A DNA stretch of 64,000 nt from Crossiella equi (GTDB lineage Bacteria > Actinomycetota > Actinomycetes > Mycobacteriales > Pseudonocardiaceae). The stretch spans positions 6,495,786-6,559,785 of the forward strand of contig NZ_JAGIOO010000001.1 in assembly GCF_017876755.1 (NCBI RefSeq), in the 5' to 3' direction. Under the pieces are notes generated by a model, which saw only the letters and a list, made by a program, of their open reading frames with translations, ran no database searches and was not told where the DNA came from. Numbering within the stretch: the first letter of the stretch is position 1; each line of letters starts with the position of its first letter. The position numbers and the translations under genes were made by a program. This document shows, one piece after another, positions 34,852-42,160 of the stretch.

Positions 34852-34912
34852 AGGAGCGACCCGCCGCCCGATTGGTCCACGCCGAACGGCCGTTGTGGCT
34901 CGGGTCGCTCCT
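34852..34912 (+). terminator. Terminator after protease 2
   Basis: 12-bp arms AGGAGCGACCCG (34852-34863) and its complement (34901-34912) enclose a 37-nt loop, followed by a TTGCTCTT tail. Confidence 0.65.
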
Positions 34913-34938
34913 CTGTTGCTCTTGGTATGCGTCTCCCG

Positions 34939-34956
34939 CTCGTTCGAGGGCACGAG
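34939..34956 (+). promoter_or_regulatory. Shared 18-bp leader element, copy 2
   Basis: Exact repeat of CTCGTTCGAGGGCACGAG, here 16 bp before ATG 34973 and just upstream of AAAGGAG. See copy 1 at 34011. Confidence 0.7.
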
Positions 34957-34972
34957 ATAAAGGAGCAACACC

Positions 34973-35791
34973 ATGGCGGTAACCCTGCGTCGCCTTGGCC
35001 GAATCTTGGGCGTCGCCGCCGCAGCCGCGGCGGTCACCCTGTCCTCCGCCGCTGCCGTGAACGCGGCGCCGGCCCCGGCCACCTCCTCCTCCGATGTCGA
35101 CCCGTTGATCGTGGGCGGCACCCGGGCTTCCATCAGCCAGCACATGTACACCGTCTTCCTGGCCTCCGGCAGCTCCGGCTCCGGCCAGTTCTGCGGTGGC
35201 ACCCTGGTCGCGGCCAACAAGGTCGTGACCGCGGCGCACTGCACCAAGGGCCGCGCCACCTCGAACACGTTCGTGGTGCACGGCCGCGAGGACAAGCAGA
35301 GCACGGCGGGCACCGTCGCCCGGGTGACCAAGATCTGGGTCCACCCGAGCTACACCACCGCCACCGCCGGCTTCGACGTGTCGGTGCTGACCCTGGACCG
35401 GAACATCTCCGGCCCGACCGTGCCGCTGGCCACCCCGTCGGACACCGCGCTGTACGCCGAGGGCCAGAGCGCGCTGATCCTGGGCTGGGGCACCACGAGC
35501 TCCGGTGGCTCGGCCTCGCGCTACCTGCTCAAGGCGAACGTGCCGCTGACCTCGGACGCCACCTGCAAGACCGCGTACACCCAGTACAGCAACACCTCGA
35601 TGATCTGTGCGGGCTTCCCGCAGGGCGGCGTGGACACCTGCCAGGGTGACTCCGGCGGCCCGCTGATCGTCGGCGGCAAGCTCATCGGCGCCACCTCGTG
35701 GGGCCGTGGCTGCGCCGGTGCCGGTTACCCCGGCGTGTACGCCCGCATCGCCCCGTACCACGCGGCGCTGACCCAGCAGATCAGCTCCTGA
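34973..35791 (+). CDS. Trypsin-like serine protease 3 (S1), secreted
   Basis: 272 residues with a Sec signal peptide (cut near NAAPAPA). Triad: His in VTAAHC, Asp in FDVSVLTL, Ser in CQGDSGGP; pocket Asp in VDTCQGD. The domain begins LIVGG after DVDP, so as in protease 2 the activation cleavage follows Leu. It is closest to protease 2: MAVTLRRLGRILGVAAA versus MATTLHRLVKFIGVAAA at the N-terminus, and identical GGTLV and NKVVTAAHCT blocks. ATG 34973 follows AAAGGAG. It uses GTC CAC CCG AGC TAC for VHPSY, the normal codon choice, in contrast to protease 4. Confidence 0.93.
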   Translation: MAVTLRRLGRILGVAAAAAAVTLSSAAAVNAAPAPATSSSDVDPLIVGGTRASISQHMYTVFLASGSSGSGQFCGGTLVAANKVVTAAHCTKGRATSNTFVVHGREDKQSTAGTVARVTKIWVHPSYTTATAGFDVSVLTLDRNISGPTVPLATPSDTALYAEGQSALILGWGTTSSGGSASRYLLKANVPLTSDATCKTAYTQYSNTSMICAGFPQGGVDTCQGDSGGPLIVGGKLIGATSWGRGCAGAGYPGVYARIAPYHAALTQQISS

Positions 35792-35855
35792 CCCGGCTCC
35801 AGGGCCAACCCGGCTCGACACCGGGCACCGGCCACAACTGAATATCCCTGCACTT

Positions 35856-35888
35856 CGGTGGGGCGGTCCGTTCAGGGCCGTCCCACCG
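35856..35888. terminator. Terminator after protease 3
   Basis: 11-bp arms CGGTGGGGCGG (35856-35866) and CCGTCCCACCG (35878-35888) with one wobble pair and an 11-nt loop, followed by a weak TATTTCC tract. Confidence 0.65.
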
Positions 35889-36036
35889 AGGTATTTCCGC
35901 TCCGGGCTGTTCCCGCCCGGAGATCGCACCGGGTTTGTCACCCGCGCGGGTCACGTTGCCCGGCTCGGGTTGTCCGGGATGGCGGGCCGGTCTGTCCTGG
36001 AGAGGGGGCGGGGCCTGAGCGGACGGAGGCAACGCC

Positions 36037-36837
36037 ATGCGGGCAGCCAGGAAGTCACCGGGCAGGGGCGGTGTGGTGGTGGCACTGCTCGCACTGTTGC
36101 TGCTGTCAGTGGTCCCGCGGGCGGTCGCCCAGCCGAGCGACCCGGGCGCGCCACCGGTGGTCGGCGGCATCCGCGCCTCGATCCTGGAGTTCCCGTGGAC
36201 CGTCGCGATCGCGCGCGGCGACGGCTTCGTCATCTGCGGCGGCACCCTGGTGACCCCGACGAAGGTGCTCACCGCCGCCCACTGCGTGGCGGGCAAGCAG
36301 CCCAAGGACCTGCTGGTGGTGGCCGGGCGCGAGGACCTGATGACCTGGACCGGCGAGCTGCGCACACTCAGCATGCTCTGGGTACACCCGTCGTATACAA
36401 GCGTTCGCGCGGGCAACGACGTCGCGGTGCTGGCCCTGAGCGCCCCGCTGCACCAGCCGACCCTGCCGCTGGCGGGCCCAGCCGACGCGCACCTGTACGG
36501 CACGGGCACGTTCGCGACCGTGCTCGGCTGGGGGATGACCTCGGAGGCGGGACTGCCCTCGCGCTACCTGCTCAAGGCCTACGTGCCGGTGGTCGGCAAC
36601 GCCGGGTGCCAGTCGGTGCTGGCGAACTTCGACGGTGCCACGATGCTGTGCGCGGGCTACGCCAACGGCGGCGTGGACACCTGTCAGGGCGACTCCGGCG
36701 GGCCACTGGTCATCGGGGGCAAGCTGGCCGGGGTGACCTCGTGGGGGATCGGGTGCGCGCGGCCGTTCCAGCCGGGGGTGTACGTGCGGGTGAGCACCTT
36801 CCAGCCGTTGCTGGACCTGGTCCTGAGACAGCCCTAG
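36037..36837 (+). CDS. Trypsin-like serine protease 4 (S1), secreted
   Basis: 266 residues with a Sec signal peptide (hydrophobic VVVALLALLLLSVV, cut near AVAQ). Triad: His in LTAAHC, Asp in GNDVAVLAL, Ser in CQGDSGGP; pocket Asp in VDTCQGD. The domain begins PVVGG after GAPP, so the new N-terminus would follow a proline, an unusual site. ATG 36037 follows GGAGG at 7 nt. The segment WVHPSYTS before the catalytic Asp is the same as in protease 3 but uses GTA, TCG, TAT and ACA codons, which create a phased GTATRC repeat in the DNA. A convergent holin-like gene follows with no clear terminator. Confidence 0.92.
   Translation: MRAARKSPGRGGVVVALLALLLLSVVPRAVAQPSDPGAPPVVGGIRASILEFPWTVAIARGDGFVICGGTLVTPTKVLTAAHCVAGKQPKDLLVVAGREDLMTWTGELRTLSMLWVHPSYTSVRAGNDVAVLALSAPLHQPTLPLAGPADAHLYGTGTFATVLGWGMTSEAGLPSRYLLKAYVPVVGNAGCQSVLANFDGATMLCAGYANGGVDTCQGDSGGPLVIGGKLAGVTSWGIGCARPFQPGVYVRVSTFQPLLDLVLRQP
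36371..36398 (+). repeat. 11-bp phased GTATRC repeat, locus F (3 units, intragenic)
   Basis: GCATGC 36371, GTACAC 36382 and GTATAC 36393, 11 bp apart, with GTATACAAG at the end. It lies in protease 4. Protease 3 encodes the same peptide with other codons and lacks the repeat. Confidence 0.75.
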
Positions 36838-36892
36838 GCCGTGTCGTCACAGCCTAGGTCCCAGCAACGGCCGGTGCGGACCCGGTGCGGAC

Positions 36893-37276
36893 TCAGTCCT
36901 CGACGACCTCGCGGGCCTGGACCACGGCGTTGAGCACCCAGCTCACCAGGGCCACGATGATCGCGCCGAAGAAGGCGGGCCAGAAGCCGGTGACCACGAA
37001 GGCCAGGCCGAGCTTCTCCGCGACCCAGCCGGTGAGCCAGAACAGCAGGGCGTTCACCACCAGGCCGATCAGGCCCAGGGTGAGCAGGTAGAACGCGCAG
37101 CCAACGACCTTGACCACCGGCTTGATGATCGCGTTGACCAGACCGAAGACCAGGCCGACCAGCAACAGCGTGCCGATCTTCTCCGCCGCCGGGACATCGC
37201 CGATGTCGATGCCCGGCAGCGCCGTGGACACCCACAGCGCCACGGCGGTGATGACTACCTGGAGGACGAAGAACAC
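36893..37276 (-). CDS. Phage-holin-family (family 4-like) membrane protein
   Basis: 127 residues with four hydrophobic segments: FVLQVVITAVALWVS, LLLVGLVFGLVNAI, AFYLLTLGLIGLVVNALLFWL and FFGAIIVALVSWVL. The pattern FGLVNAIIKPVVKV and TLGLIGLVVNALLF is typical of the small chromosomal proteins named after phage holins; there is no phage context here and a lytic role is unlikely. The C-terminus is acidic (REVVED). Its start lies 42 bp downstream of the LysE stop on the same strand, so the two may be cotranscribed. Confidence 0.85.
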   Translation of the reverse strand: MFFVLQVVITAVALWVSTALPGIDIGDVPAAEKIGTLLLVGLVFGLVNAIIKPVVKVVGCAFYLLTLGLIGLVVNALLFWLTGWVAEKLGLAFVVTGFWPAFFGAIIVALVSWVLNAVVQAREVVED

Positions 37277-37318
37277 GGGCGGCTCCCTGCTCGAAGATGC
37301 GCCGGGCCGCGTCCGCGC

Positions 37319-37960
37319 TCAGCTGCCGAGCACCAGCCCGACCGACATGGTCAGGAAGGCTACCGCGCAGAAGGCGTCCAGCCCGTTCAACACGACCGGG
37401 CGGGCGAGCCGTGCCTGCAGGCGGCTGGCGGCCAGCACGATCGACAGCTCCCAGGCGAAGGCCAGCACCATGAAGACCCCCGCCAGCACGCCCAGCTGGA
37501 GCACGGGCGAGCCCGCGGTGCCGATGAACTGCGGCAGGAACGCCAGGCAGAACAGCAGCATCTTCGGGTTGCTGATGTTGCACAGGAAGCCGCGCAGGAA
37601 CGGGCCGTTGCCCGGCTTCTCGTCCTCGGCCGAGCCCGCGGTCGCGGTGCGCAGCTCGCCCCGGGCCAGCCACAGGCCCCGGATGATCGAGTAGGCCAGG
37701 TAGGCGAGGTAGCCCGCGCCGAGCCAGCGCAGCGCGGTGAGCACGCCGGGGGAGTGGCTGATCAGCAGGCCGAGGCCGGACACGACCAGTGCGACGTGCA
37801 CGAGCGCGGCGGAGTGGATGCCGAGCAGCGCGGACAGCCCGGCGCGCGTGCCCTGCCGCAGCGAGGTGCGCAGCAGCAGGAAGGCGTCCACGCCGGGGGT
37901 GAGCACCACGACGAGACAGGCCACCAGGAACGCGGGCAGTTGGGTCAGGTCCAGGGACAT
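37319..37960 (-). CDS. LysE/RhtB-family amino-acid exporter
   Basis: Inner-membrane exporter of 213 residues with about six TM helices. The N-terminal signature is PAFLVACLVVVLTPGVDAFL, followed by GxRAGLSALLGIHSAALVH and the mid-protein NISNPKMLLFCLAFLPQF, which are family marks. Substrate (lysine, threonine, homoserine lactone or others) cannot be told. ATG 37960 is chosen because the signature begins directly there. A charged loop near 115-125 (AEDEKPGN) lies between helices. The divergent region to the ElaA gene (about 170 bp) includes an AT-rich patch near 38030-38070 that probably holds the promoter. Confidence 0.9.
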   Translation of the reverse strand: MSLDLTQLPAFLVACLVVVLTPGVDAFLLLRTSLRQGTRAGLSALLGIHSAALVHVALVVSGLGLLISHSPGVLTALRWLGAGYLAYLAYSIIRGLWLARGELRTATAGSAEDEKPGNGPFLRGFLCNISNPKMLLFCLAFLPQFIGTAGSPVLQLGVLAGVFMVLAFAWELSIVLAASRLQARLARPVVLNGLDAFCAVAFLTMSVGLVLGS

Positions 37961-38129
37961 GGTGGGGCCTCCCTCGCGGGCTCGCAGGATAAAAATGGGG
38001 AGACGAGGGCCCATGACGGGCAATCTTTCGTCTTAATGCGACCTTAACAGGAAAAGTTCCAGTTCTTGACACGTGAAGCAAGTGTGATCGATCACCCCGG
38101 CACGCCCGGTGAGGTGATAGGAACGCCTG

Positions 38130-38567
38130 GTGAGCACCCTGTACCGAGCCTCCGGCGCCGAGCTGGACGTGCCGACCCTCTACGCCCTGCTGAAGCTCCG
38201 CGTCGACGTCTTCGTCACCGAGCAGCAGAGCCCCTACTCCGACCTGGACGGCCGCGACCTCGACCCCGCCACCCGCCACCTGTGGTTCGCCGAAGCGGAC
38301 GGCGCGCCGCTGTCCTACCTGCGGCTGCTGCGGGAACCGGACGGGCGGACGGTGCGCGTCGGGCGGGTGGTGACCCGGGCGGACGCGCGCGGCAAGGGCC
38401 TGTCCCGCGAGCTGATGGGGCACGCGCTGGCCGAGATCGGCGAGGCGCCGTCGGTGCTGGACGCGCAGACCACGGTCACGCGCTTCTACCAGAGCTTCGA
38501 CTACCGGCCCTCGGGGGAGGAGTACCTGGACGCCGGGGTGCCGCACATCCCCATGTCGCGGCCCTGA
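38130..38567 (+). CDS. ElaA-like GNAT acetyltransferase
   Basis: 145 residues, the usual size for ElaA-type GNAT proteins. It has the N-terminal LLKLRVDVFVTEQQSPYSDLD block, which distinguishes this group, then RVGRVVTRADARGKGLSRELM as the acetyl-CoA loop and FYQSFDYRPSGEEYLDAGVPH at the end. Substrate unknown. GTG 38130 is in a region with no clear Shine-Dalgarno sequence; TAGGAA 6 nt upstream is a poor -10, so the start mechanism is uncertain. A convergent terminator follows. Confidence 0.87.
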   Translation: MSTLYRASGAELDVPTLYALLKLRVDVFVTEQQSPYSDLDGRDLDPATRHLWFAEADGAPLSYLRLLREPDGRTVRVGRVVTRADARGKGLSRELMGHALAEIGEAPSVLDAQTTVTRFYQSFDYRPSGEEYLDAGVPHIPMSRP

Positions 38568-38591
38568 GGCCGGGGTCGTCCGGACAGCACG

Positions 38592-38624
38592 GCGCCCTGG
38601 CCGACCCCTCGCCGGCCAGGGCGC
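38592..38624. terminator. Bidirectional terminator after ElaA-like gene
   Basis: 11-bp perfect arms GCGCCCTGGCC (38592-38602) and GGCCAGGGCGC (38614-38624) with an 11-nt loop, between convergent genes. Confidence 0.75.
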
Positions 38625-38639
38625 GAATGATCCTGATCC

Positions 38640-39725
38640 TTACATCCCGCGCGTGAAGAAGCCCCCGCGTTCTGGTGTGAAGAACGGGGTGAAGCCCTGG
38701 CAGTCGTTGACCGGCTCCGATCCCGGCAGCCCCCACAGCCAGCCGAGGCGGTCACCGCGCGCGCCGTCGTAGACCGAGAACGAGACCTCCAGGCCCACGT
38801 GCGACGGGTCCGCGCTGGCCCGCACCACCCCGGTGGCGAACCCGATCCGACCGGCCACCACCAGGCAGGTGAGCTCGCCGCGGAAGTCGGCGACCAGCCC
38901 GCCGCCCGCCTTCTCGTGCACGACGTGGAACTCGCCCGTGGCCGTGCCCGGCGCGGCCCCCGGCGCGGTGCGGGCGGCGACGGTGAAGGACAGCGGGTCG
39001 CCCTGGAACTCCGGGTCCTCGCTGGTACCGGTGACGTGCCCGGCGAGCACCTGCCCGGCGGCGTCCGCGCGCACCTCGGCCGCGCTCGGCCCAGCGGCGG
39101 CCTGACCGGCTGCGAGCTCCCCGGCGGCGGGACCGGCCGCGCTCTTCCCGGCGACCCGGCCCGTCGCGACCTGCCCCGCGGCCCGGGGTGCCACCGGCCC
39201 GCGCACGGTGAACCCGCCGTCGCTCAGCCGCAGCACGGGCGCGGTGCCCTGCAGCCGGCTGACCGGCTCGCCGAAGAAGCCCCACACCCAGCCGATGCGG
39301 TCGCCGCGCACCCCCTCGTCCTGCACGGTCAGCGACACCGGCTTGCCGACGAACTCCACCTGCGGCGCCCCGGGGTGCTCGGCCCAGGTGACAGTGCCGG
39401 TGAGGATGCCGACCTGGCCGACCGCGTGCAGCGAGGTGACCTCGCCGGAGAAGCGCGCCAGCAAGGACCCGTCCGGCTTGTGGTGGCTCACCTGGAAGGT
39501 GCCACGCGGCCGCAGCGGGTCGGTGAAGGGGGCGGTGGCGTCCACGGTGAACCGCACCGGGTCGCCCGCCATCGGCCCGAACTGCCCGGGCAGCGTGCCG
39601 CCCGCCGACCCGCGCACGGTCATCACCGGACCGGCGTCGGCGGCGGCGAGGGGAGCGCCGGTCAACGCGCCCCCGAGTACCGCGGTGACCAGTCCGGCCA
39701 CCAGCAACCTGTGTGCTCTCCTCAT
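38640..39725 (-). CDS. Secreted protein with an internal two-fold repeat, function unknown
   Basis: 361 residues; I do not recognise a characterised family. A Sec signal peptide ends near LAAADA (about 30). Two copies of a domain of about 135-145 residues follow (about 30-175 and 225-361). Shared landmarks are: F-x-V-x-H-x-K/E then a Gly, L-x-A-x-F-x-G-E, a GxxGxxTGxV block, V-x-F or V-S-F, then the most conserved GDRIGWVWGFFGEPV (copy 1) versus GDRLGWLWGLPGSEPV (copy 2), and GGFTVRG versus GGFFTRG at the end. An Ala/Gly-rich linker (about 178-222) joins them. The second copy has a C-x-C-like pair far apart (ELTCLV and VNDCQG). ATG 39725 has no visible problem. Role probably extracellular; nothing nearby suggests more. 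Confidence 0.75.
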   Translation of the reverse strand: MRRAHRLLVAGLVTAVLGGALTGAPLAAADAGPVMTVRGSAGGTLPGQFGPMAGDPVRFTVDATAPFTDPLRPRGTFQVSHHKPDGSLLARFSGEVTSLHAVGQVGILTGTVTWAEHPGAPQVEFVGKPVSLTVQDEGVRGDRIGWVWGFFGEPVSRLQGTAPVLRLSDGGFTVRGPVAPRAAGQVATGRVAGKSAAGPAAGELAAGQAAAGPSAAEVRADAAGQVLAGHVTGTSEDPEFQGDPLSFTVAARTAPGAAPGTATGEFHVVHEKAGGGLVADFRGELTCLVVAGRIGFATGVVRASADPSHVGLEVSFSVYDGARGDRLGWLWGLPGSEPVNDCQGFTPFFTPERGGFFTRGM

Positions 39726-39834
39726 GCGCCCAGCCTGCTGACCAGCGGTGCCGCCGAGATCCCGCGTCGGGTGGACCGGTCTCCCCCGCCCGGGGGAACG
39801 CGGCCCACCCGCGCACGGGGGAGCGACCCCGAGA

Positions 39835-40887
39835 TCAGCCGCCGTTGCCCGGCCGGTACGCCGGGGCGCGGTGGGTGCGCGCGGACGGGTTGGTCAGGCG
39901 GATGACCGAGTCCATCATCGTGCGGCCCAGCACCGAGCGCGCCGCGATCGCCGGGTGGTTGGTGGTGAAGTCGGCGTTGTTGGCCGTCGCGTCACCCCGG
40001 AACTCCCCGGTGGCGAACAGCGAGTAGCAGACGATCGGCTTGCCCGCGGTGTCGAAGACCAGCCCGGCCTCGTGGCGGTCGGTGGCGAACCAGCCCGCCT
40101 TGGTCGCCACGCGCAGGCGCTCCGGGGTGGACAGGCGCAGGCGCACGCCGTCGTTGAACGCGCTCGTGCAGCGCAGCGCGTTGAGCATGTACGTGGTGGA
40201 GGTCTCGGACAGCAGCGTGCCCGCGGTCAGCCGCCGCAGCAGGTCGTGCGTCTCGCGCGGGGTGGTCCAGCCCAGGAAGAACCGGTCCGGGCGCGTGGAC
40301 GGCTTCACCCGCGTGTGCGTGAAGCCCTTCGCCGCCAGGATCTCGTTGACCTCCGCGGTGCCGCACACCGAGCCGCACAGGCGGACCGCGGTGTTGTCGG
40401 AGAGCACCAGCAGGTTGGCGATCGCGTGGCCGAGTGTCACCGAGCTCGGGTAGGCGCCGTCCACGGCGAAGATGCCGTCGCCGTCGCGCAGCACGATGTC
40501 GGCGGTCACCTCGACCCGTTGGTCCAGCTTCAGCAGGCCCCGGTCGACCTTGTCCAGCACGGCGGTGGCGACCGCGAGCTTGTTGACGCTCTGCGCGTCG
40601 ACGACCCGGTCCGCCTCCTCGGCCACCGCGGGCACCGGGGTGCCGTCGGGATCCGTCACGGTGATGATTGCCGACCAGGTGCCCCGGGCCCAGGTCCTGC
40701 CCAGCTTGTAGACCCGCTCGATCCGGCGCCGCGCCGCCGCGCTGTCGGCCGGGGTTGTCGTGTCGTCGTCGGCGGGCGCGGACTCCCTGACCTGGGTCTG
40801 CGCCGCCGCGACCATCGGAGAACCGAGCACAGCACCGGCGGCCGCGACCGTCCCCAGACCCAGCGCACGCCTGCGGTTGATGTCCAT
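39835..40887 (-). CDS. Tat-exported class A beta-lactamase-fold serine hydrolase
   Basis: 350 residues. The N-terminus is a twin-arginine signal (NRRRALGLGTVAAAGAVLG). The penicillin-recognising fold has S100-V-N-K103, S163-D-N165 and K263-A-G265 where class A enzymes have KTG/KSG. A Glu166-type residue is not evident in the usual ExxLN form. It may be a beta-lactamase relative or a cell-wall-linked serine hydrolase; resistance is not demonstrated. ATG 40887 (MDINRRRALG) places the Tat motif properly. It lies 62 bp downstream of bioF on the same strand, with no terminator between, so co-transcription is possible. Confidence 0.8.
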   Translation of the reverse strand: MDINRRRALGLGTVAAAGAVLGSPMVAAAQTQVRESAPADDDTTTPADSAAARRRIERVYKLGRTWARGTWSAIITVTDPDGTPVPAVAEEADRVVDAQSVNKLAVATAVLDKVDRGLLKLDQRVEVTADIVLRDGDGIFAVDGAYPSSVTLGHAIANLLVLSDNTAVRLCGSVCGTAEVNEILAAKGFTHTRVKPSTRPDRFFLGWTTPRETHDLLRRLTAGTLLSETSTTYMLNALRCTSAFNDGVRLRLSTPERLRVATKAGWFATDRHEAGLVFDTAGKPIVCYSLFATGEFRGDATANNADFTTNHPAIAARSVLGRTMMDSVIRLTNPSARTHRAPAYRPGNGG

Positions 40888-40949
40888 GGCCGGGGAGCCT
40901 AGAGACCGAACGGGTGACCCGAGGCGGAATCGGCCACGTGACAGCACCT

Positions 40950-42122
40950 TCAGGCGGATTTCCGGTGTGCGCCGGGCGGTGCGTTCCGGGTGATCACGGC
41001 GACCGCGTGCGCCAGGTCGCCCGGTTTCAGGTCGGCCCGCGCGGTCAGCCGCAGCCGGGACACCTGGTCGGGCACCGACGGCGGCCGGAAGCAGCCGACC
41101 GCGACCCCGTCCGCGCGGCAGGCCGCCGCCCACGCCACCGCCTCCTGCGGGGACGGCGCGCGCACCGACACCACGGCCGCGGTCGGCGAGCTGACCCGGA
41201 GCCCCTCGGCTTCGAGCAGCCCGGCGAGCGTGCGCGCCACCTCCAGGGACCGCCCGGCCAGCTCCGGCTCCCGCTTCAGCACGCGCAGCGCGGCCAGCGC
41301 CCCGCCCGCACAGGCCGGGGCCAGGCCGGTGTCGAAGATGAACCCGCGCGCGGTGTCCACCAGGTGCGCGATCACCCGCGCGGGCCCGAGCACCGCGCCG
41401 CCCTGGCTGCCCAGCGACTTGGACAGCGTGGTCGTGACCACCACGTCCGGCGCCCCGGCGAGCCCGGCCGCGTGCACCCCGCCGCGCCCGCCCTCGCCGA
41501 TGACGCCCAGGCCGTGCGCGTCGTCGACCACCAGCGCCGCGTGGTGCGCGCGGCAGGCGGCGGCCAGCTCGGGCAGCGGAGCCAGGTCGCCGTCCACGGA
41601 GAACACCGAGTCGGTGACCACCAGCGCGCGCTTCTTGCTCCGCCCGGCCAGCAGCTCGGTGACGCCCACCGGGTCACGGTGCCCGGCCACGGCCACCTCG
41701 GCGCGGGAGAGGCGGCAGCCGTCGATGAGCGAGGCGTGGTTGTGCGCGTCGGAGACGATCACGGTGCCCGGCCCGGACAGCGCGGTGAGCACACCGAGGT
41801 TGGCCAGGAAGCCGGAGGAGAACACCAGCGCCGCCTCCGCACCGCAGTGCTCGGCCAGCTCGTGCTCCAGCTCGGTGTGCAGGTCGGTGGTGCCGGTGAC
41901 CAGGCGCGACCCGGTCGAACCGGCGCCCCAGACCCGGGCGGCGGCGGCCGCGGCCTCGGCGACGCGGGGGTCGCGGGTGAGGCCGAGGTAGTCGTTGCCC
42001 GCCAGGTCCAGCAGCGGGCTGTCGGCGGCGCGCGGCCGCAGTGAGCGGGTCAGGCCCGCCCGGGCGCGTGCCCGCGAGCGGGTGTCCAGCCAGTCGAAGA
42101 CGTCAGGCGTGGTCGAGGTCAC
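40950..42122 (-). CDS. bioF: 8-amino-7-oxononanoate synthase family (BioF-like)
   Basis: PLP-dependent alpha-oxoamine synthase of 390 residues, condensing an acyl thioester (pimeloyl in biotin synthesis) with alanine. Blocks: LAGNDYLGLTRDPRV, GAGSTGSRLVTGTTDLH, DAHNHASLIDGCRLS, VVDDAHGLGVIG and the PLP lysine K235 in TTLSKSLGSQGG. No bioA, bioD or bioB is adjacent. A divergent P450 starts 38 bp away, an arrangement that recalls BioI supplying pimelate, but that link is inference. GTG 42122 is preceded by GACACT (42129-42134, minus strand) at 6 nt, a leaderless pattern. Other oxoamine synthase substrates cannot be excluded. Confidence 0.88.
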   Translation of the reverse strand: MTSTTPDVFDWLDTRSRARARAGLTRSLRPRAADSPLLDLAGNDYLGLTRDPRVAEAAAAAARVWGAGSTGSRLVTGTTDLHTELEHELAEHCGAEAALVFSSGFLANLGVLTALSGPGTVIVSDAHNHASLIDGCRLSRAEVAVAGHRDPVGVTELLAGRSKKRALVVTDSVFSVDGDLAPLPELAAACRAHHAALVVDDAHGLGVIGEGGRGGVHAAGLAGAPDVVVTTTLSKSLGSQGGAVLGPARVIAHLVDTARGFIFDTGLAPACAGGALAALRVLKREPELAGRSLEVARTLAGLLEAEGLRVSSPTAAVVSVRAPSPQEAVAWAAACRADGVAVGCFRPPSVPDQVSRLRLTARADLKPGDLAHAVAVITRNAPPGAHRKSA

Positions 42123-42128
42123 CGCCGG

Positions 42129-42153
42129 AGTGTCGCATTTTCCTGGTTACCGT
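42129..42153. promoter_or_regulatory. Divergent leaderless promoters of bioF and P450
   Basis: The 38-bp gap between the start codons holds GACACT (minus strand, 42129-42134) for bioF and TGGTTACCGT with -10 TACCGT (42148-42153) for the P450. Both -10 elements are 6-7 nt from their GTG codons. Confidence 0.5.
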
Positions 42154-42160
42154 TTCGCTC

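Noticed and set aside
36893-37276. Prophage remnant suggested by the holin-like protein
   Set aside because: No phage genes, integrase or attachment-site repeats are nearby; this family is common in chromosomes outside phages.
39835-40887. Calling this a beta-lactamase resistance gene
   Set aside because: The serine and SDN motifs fit the fold, but the Glu166 motif is not clear and the KTG motif is KAG, so only the fold is claimed.
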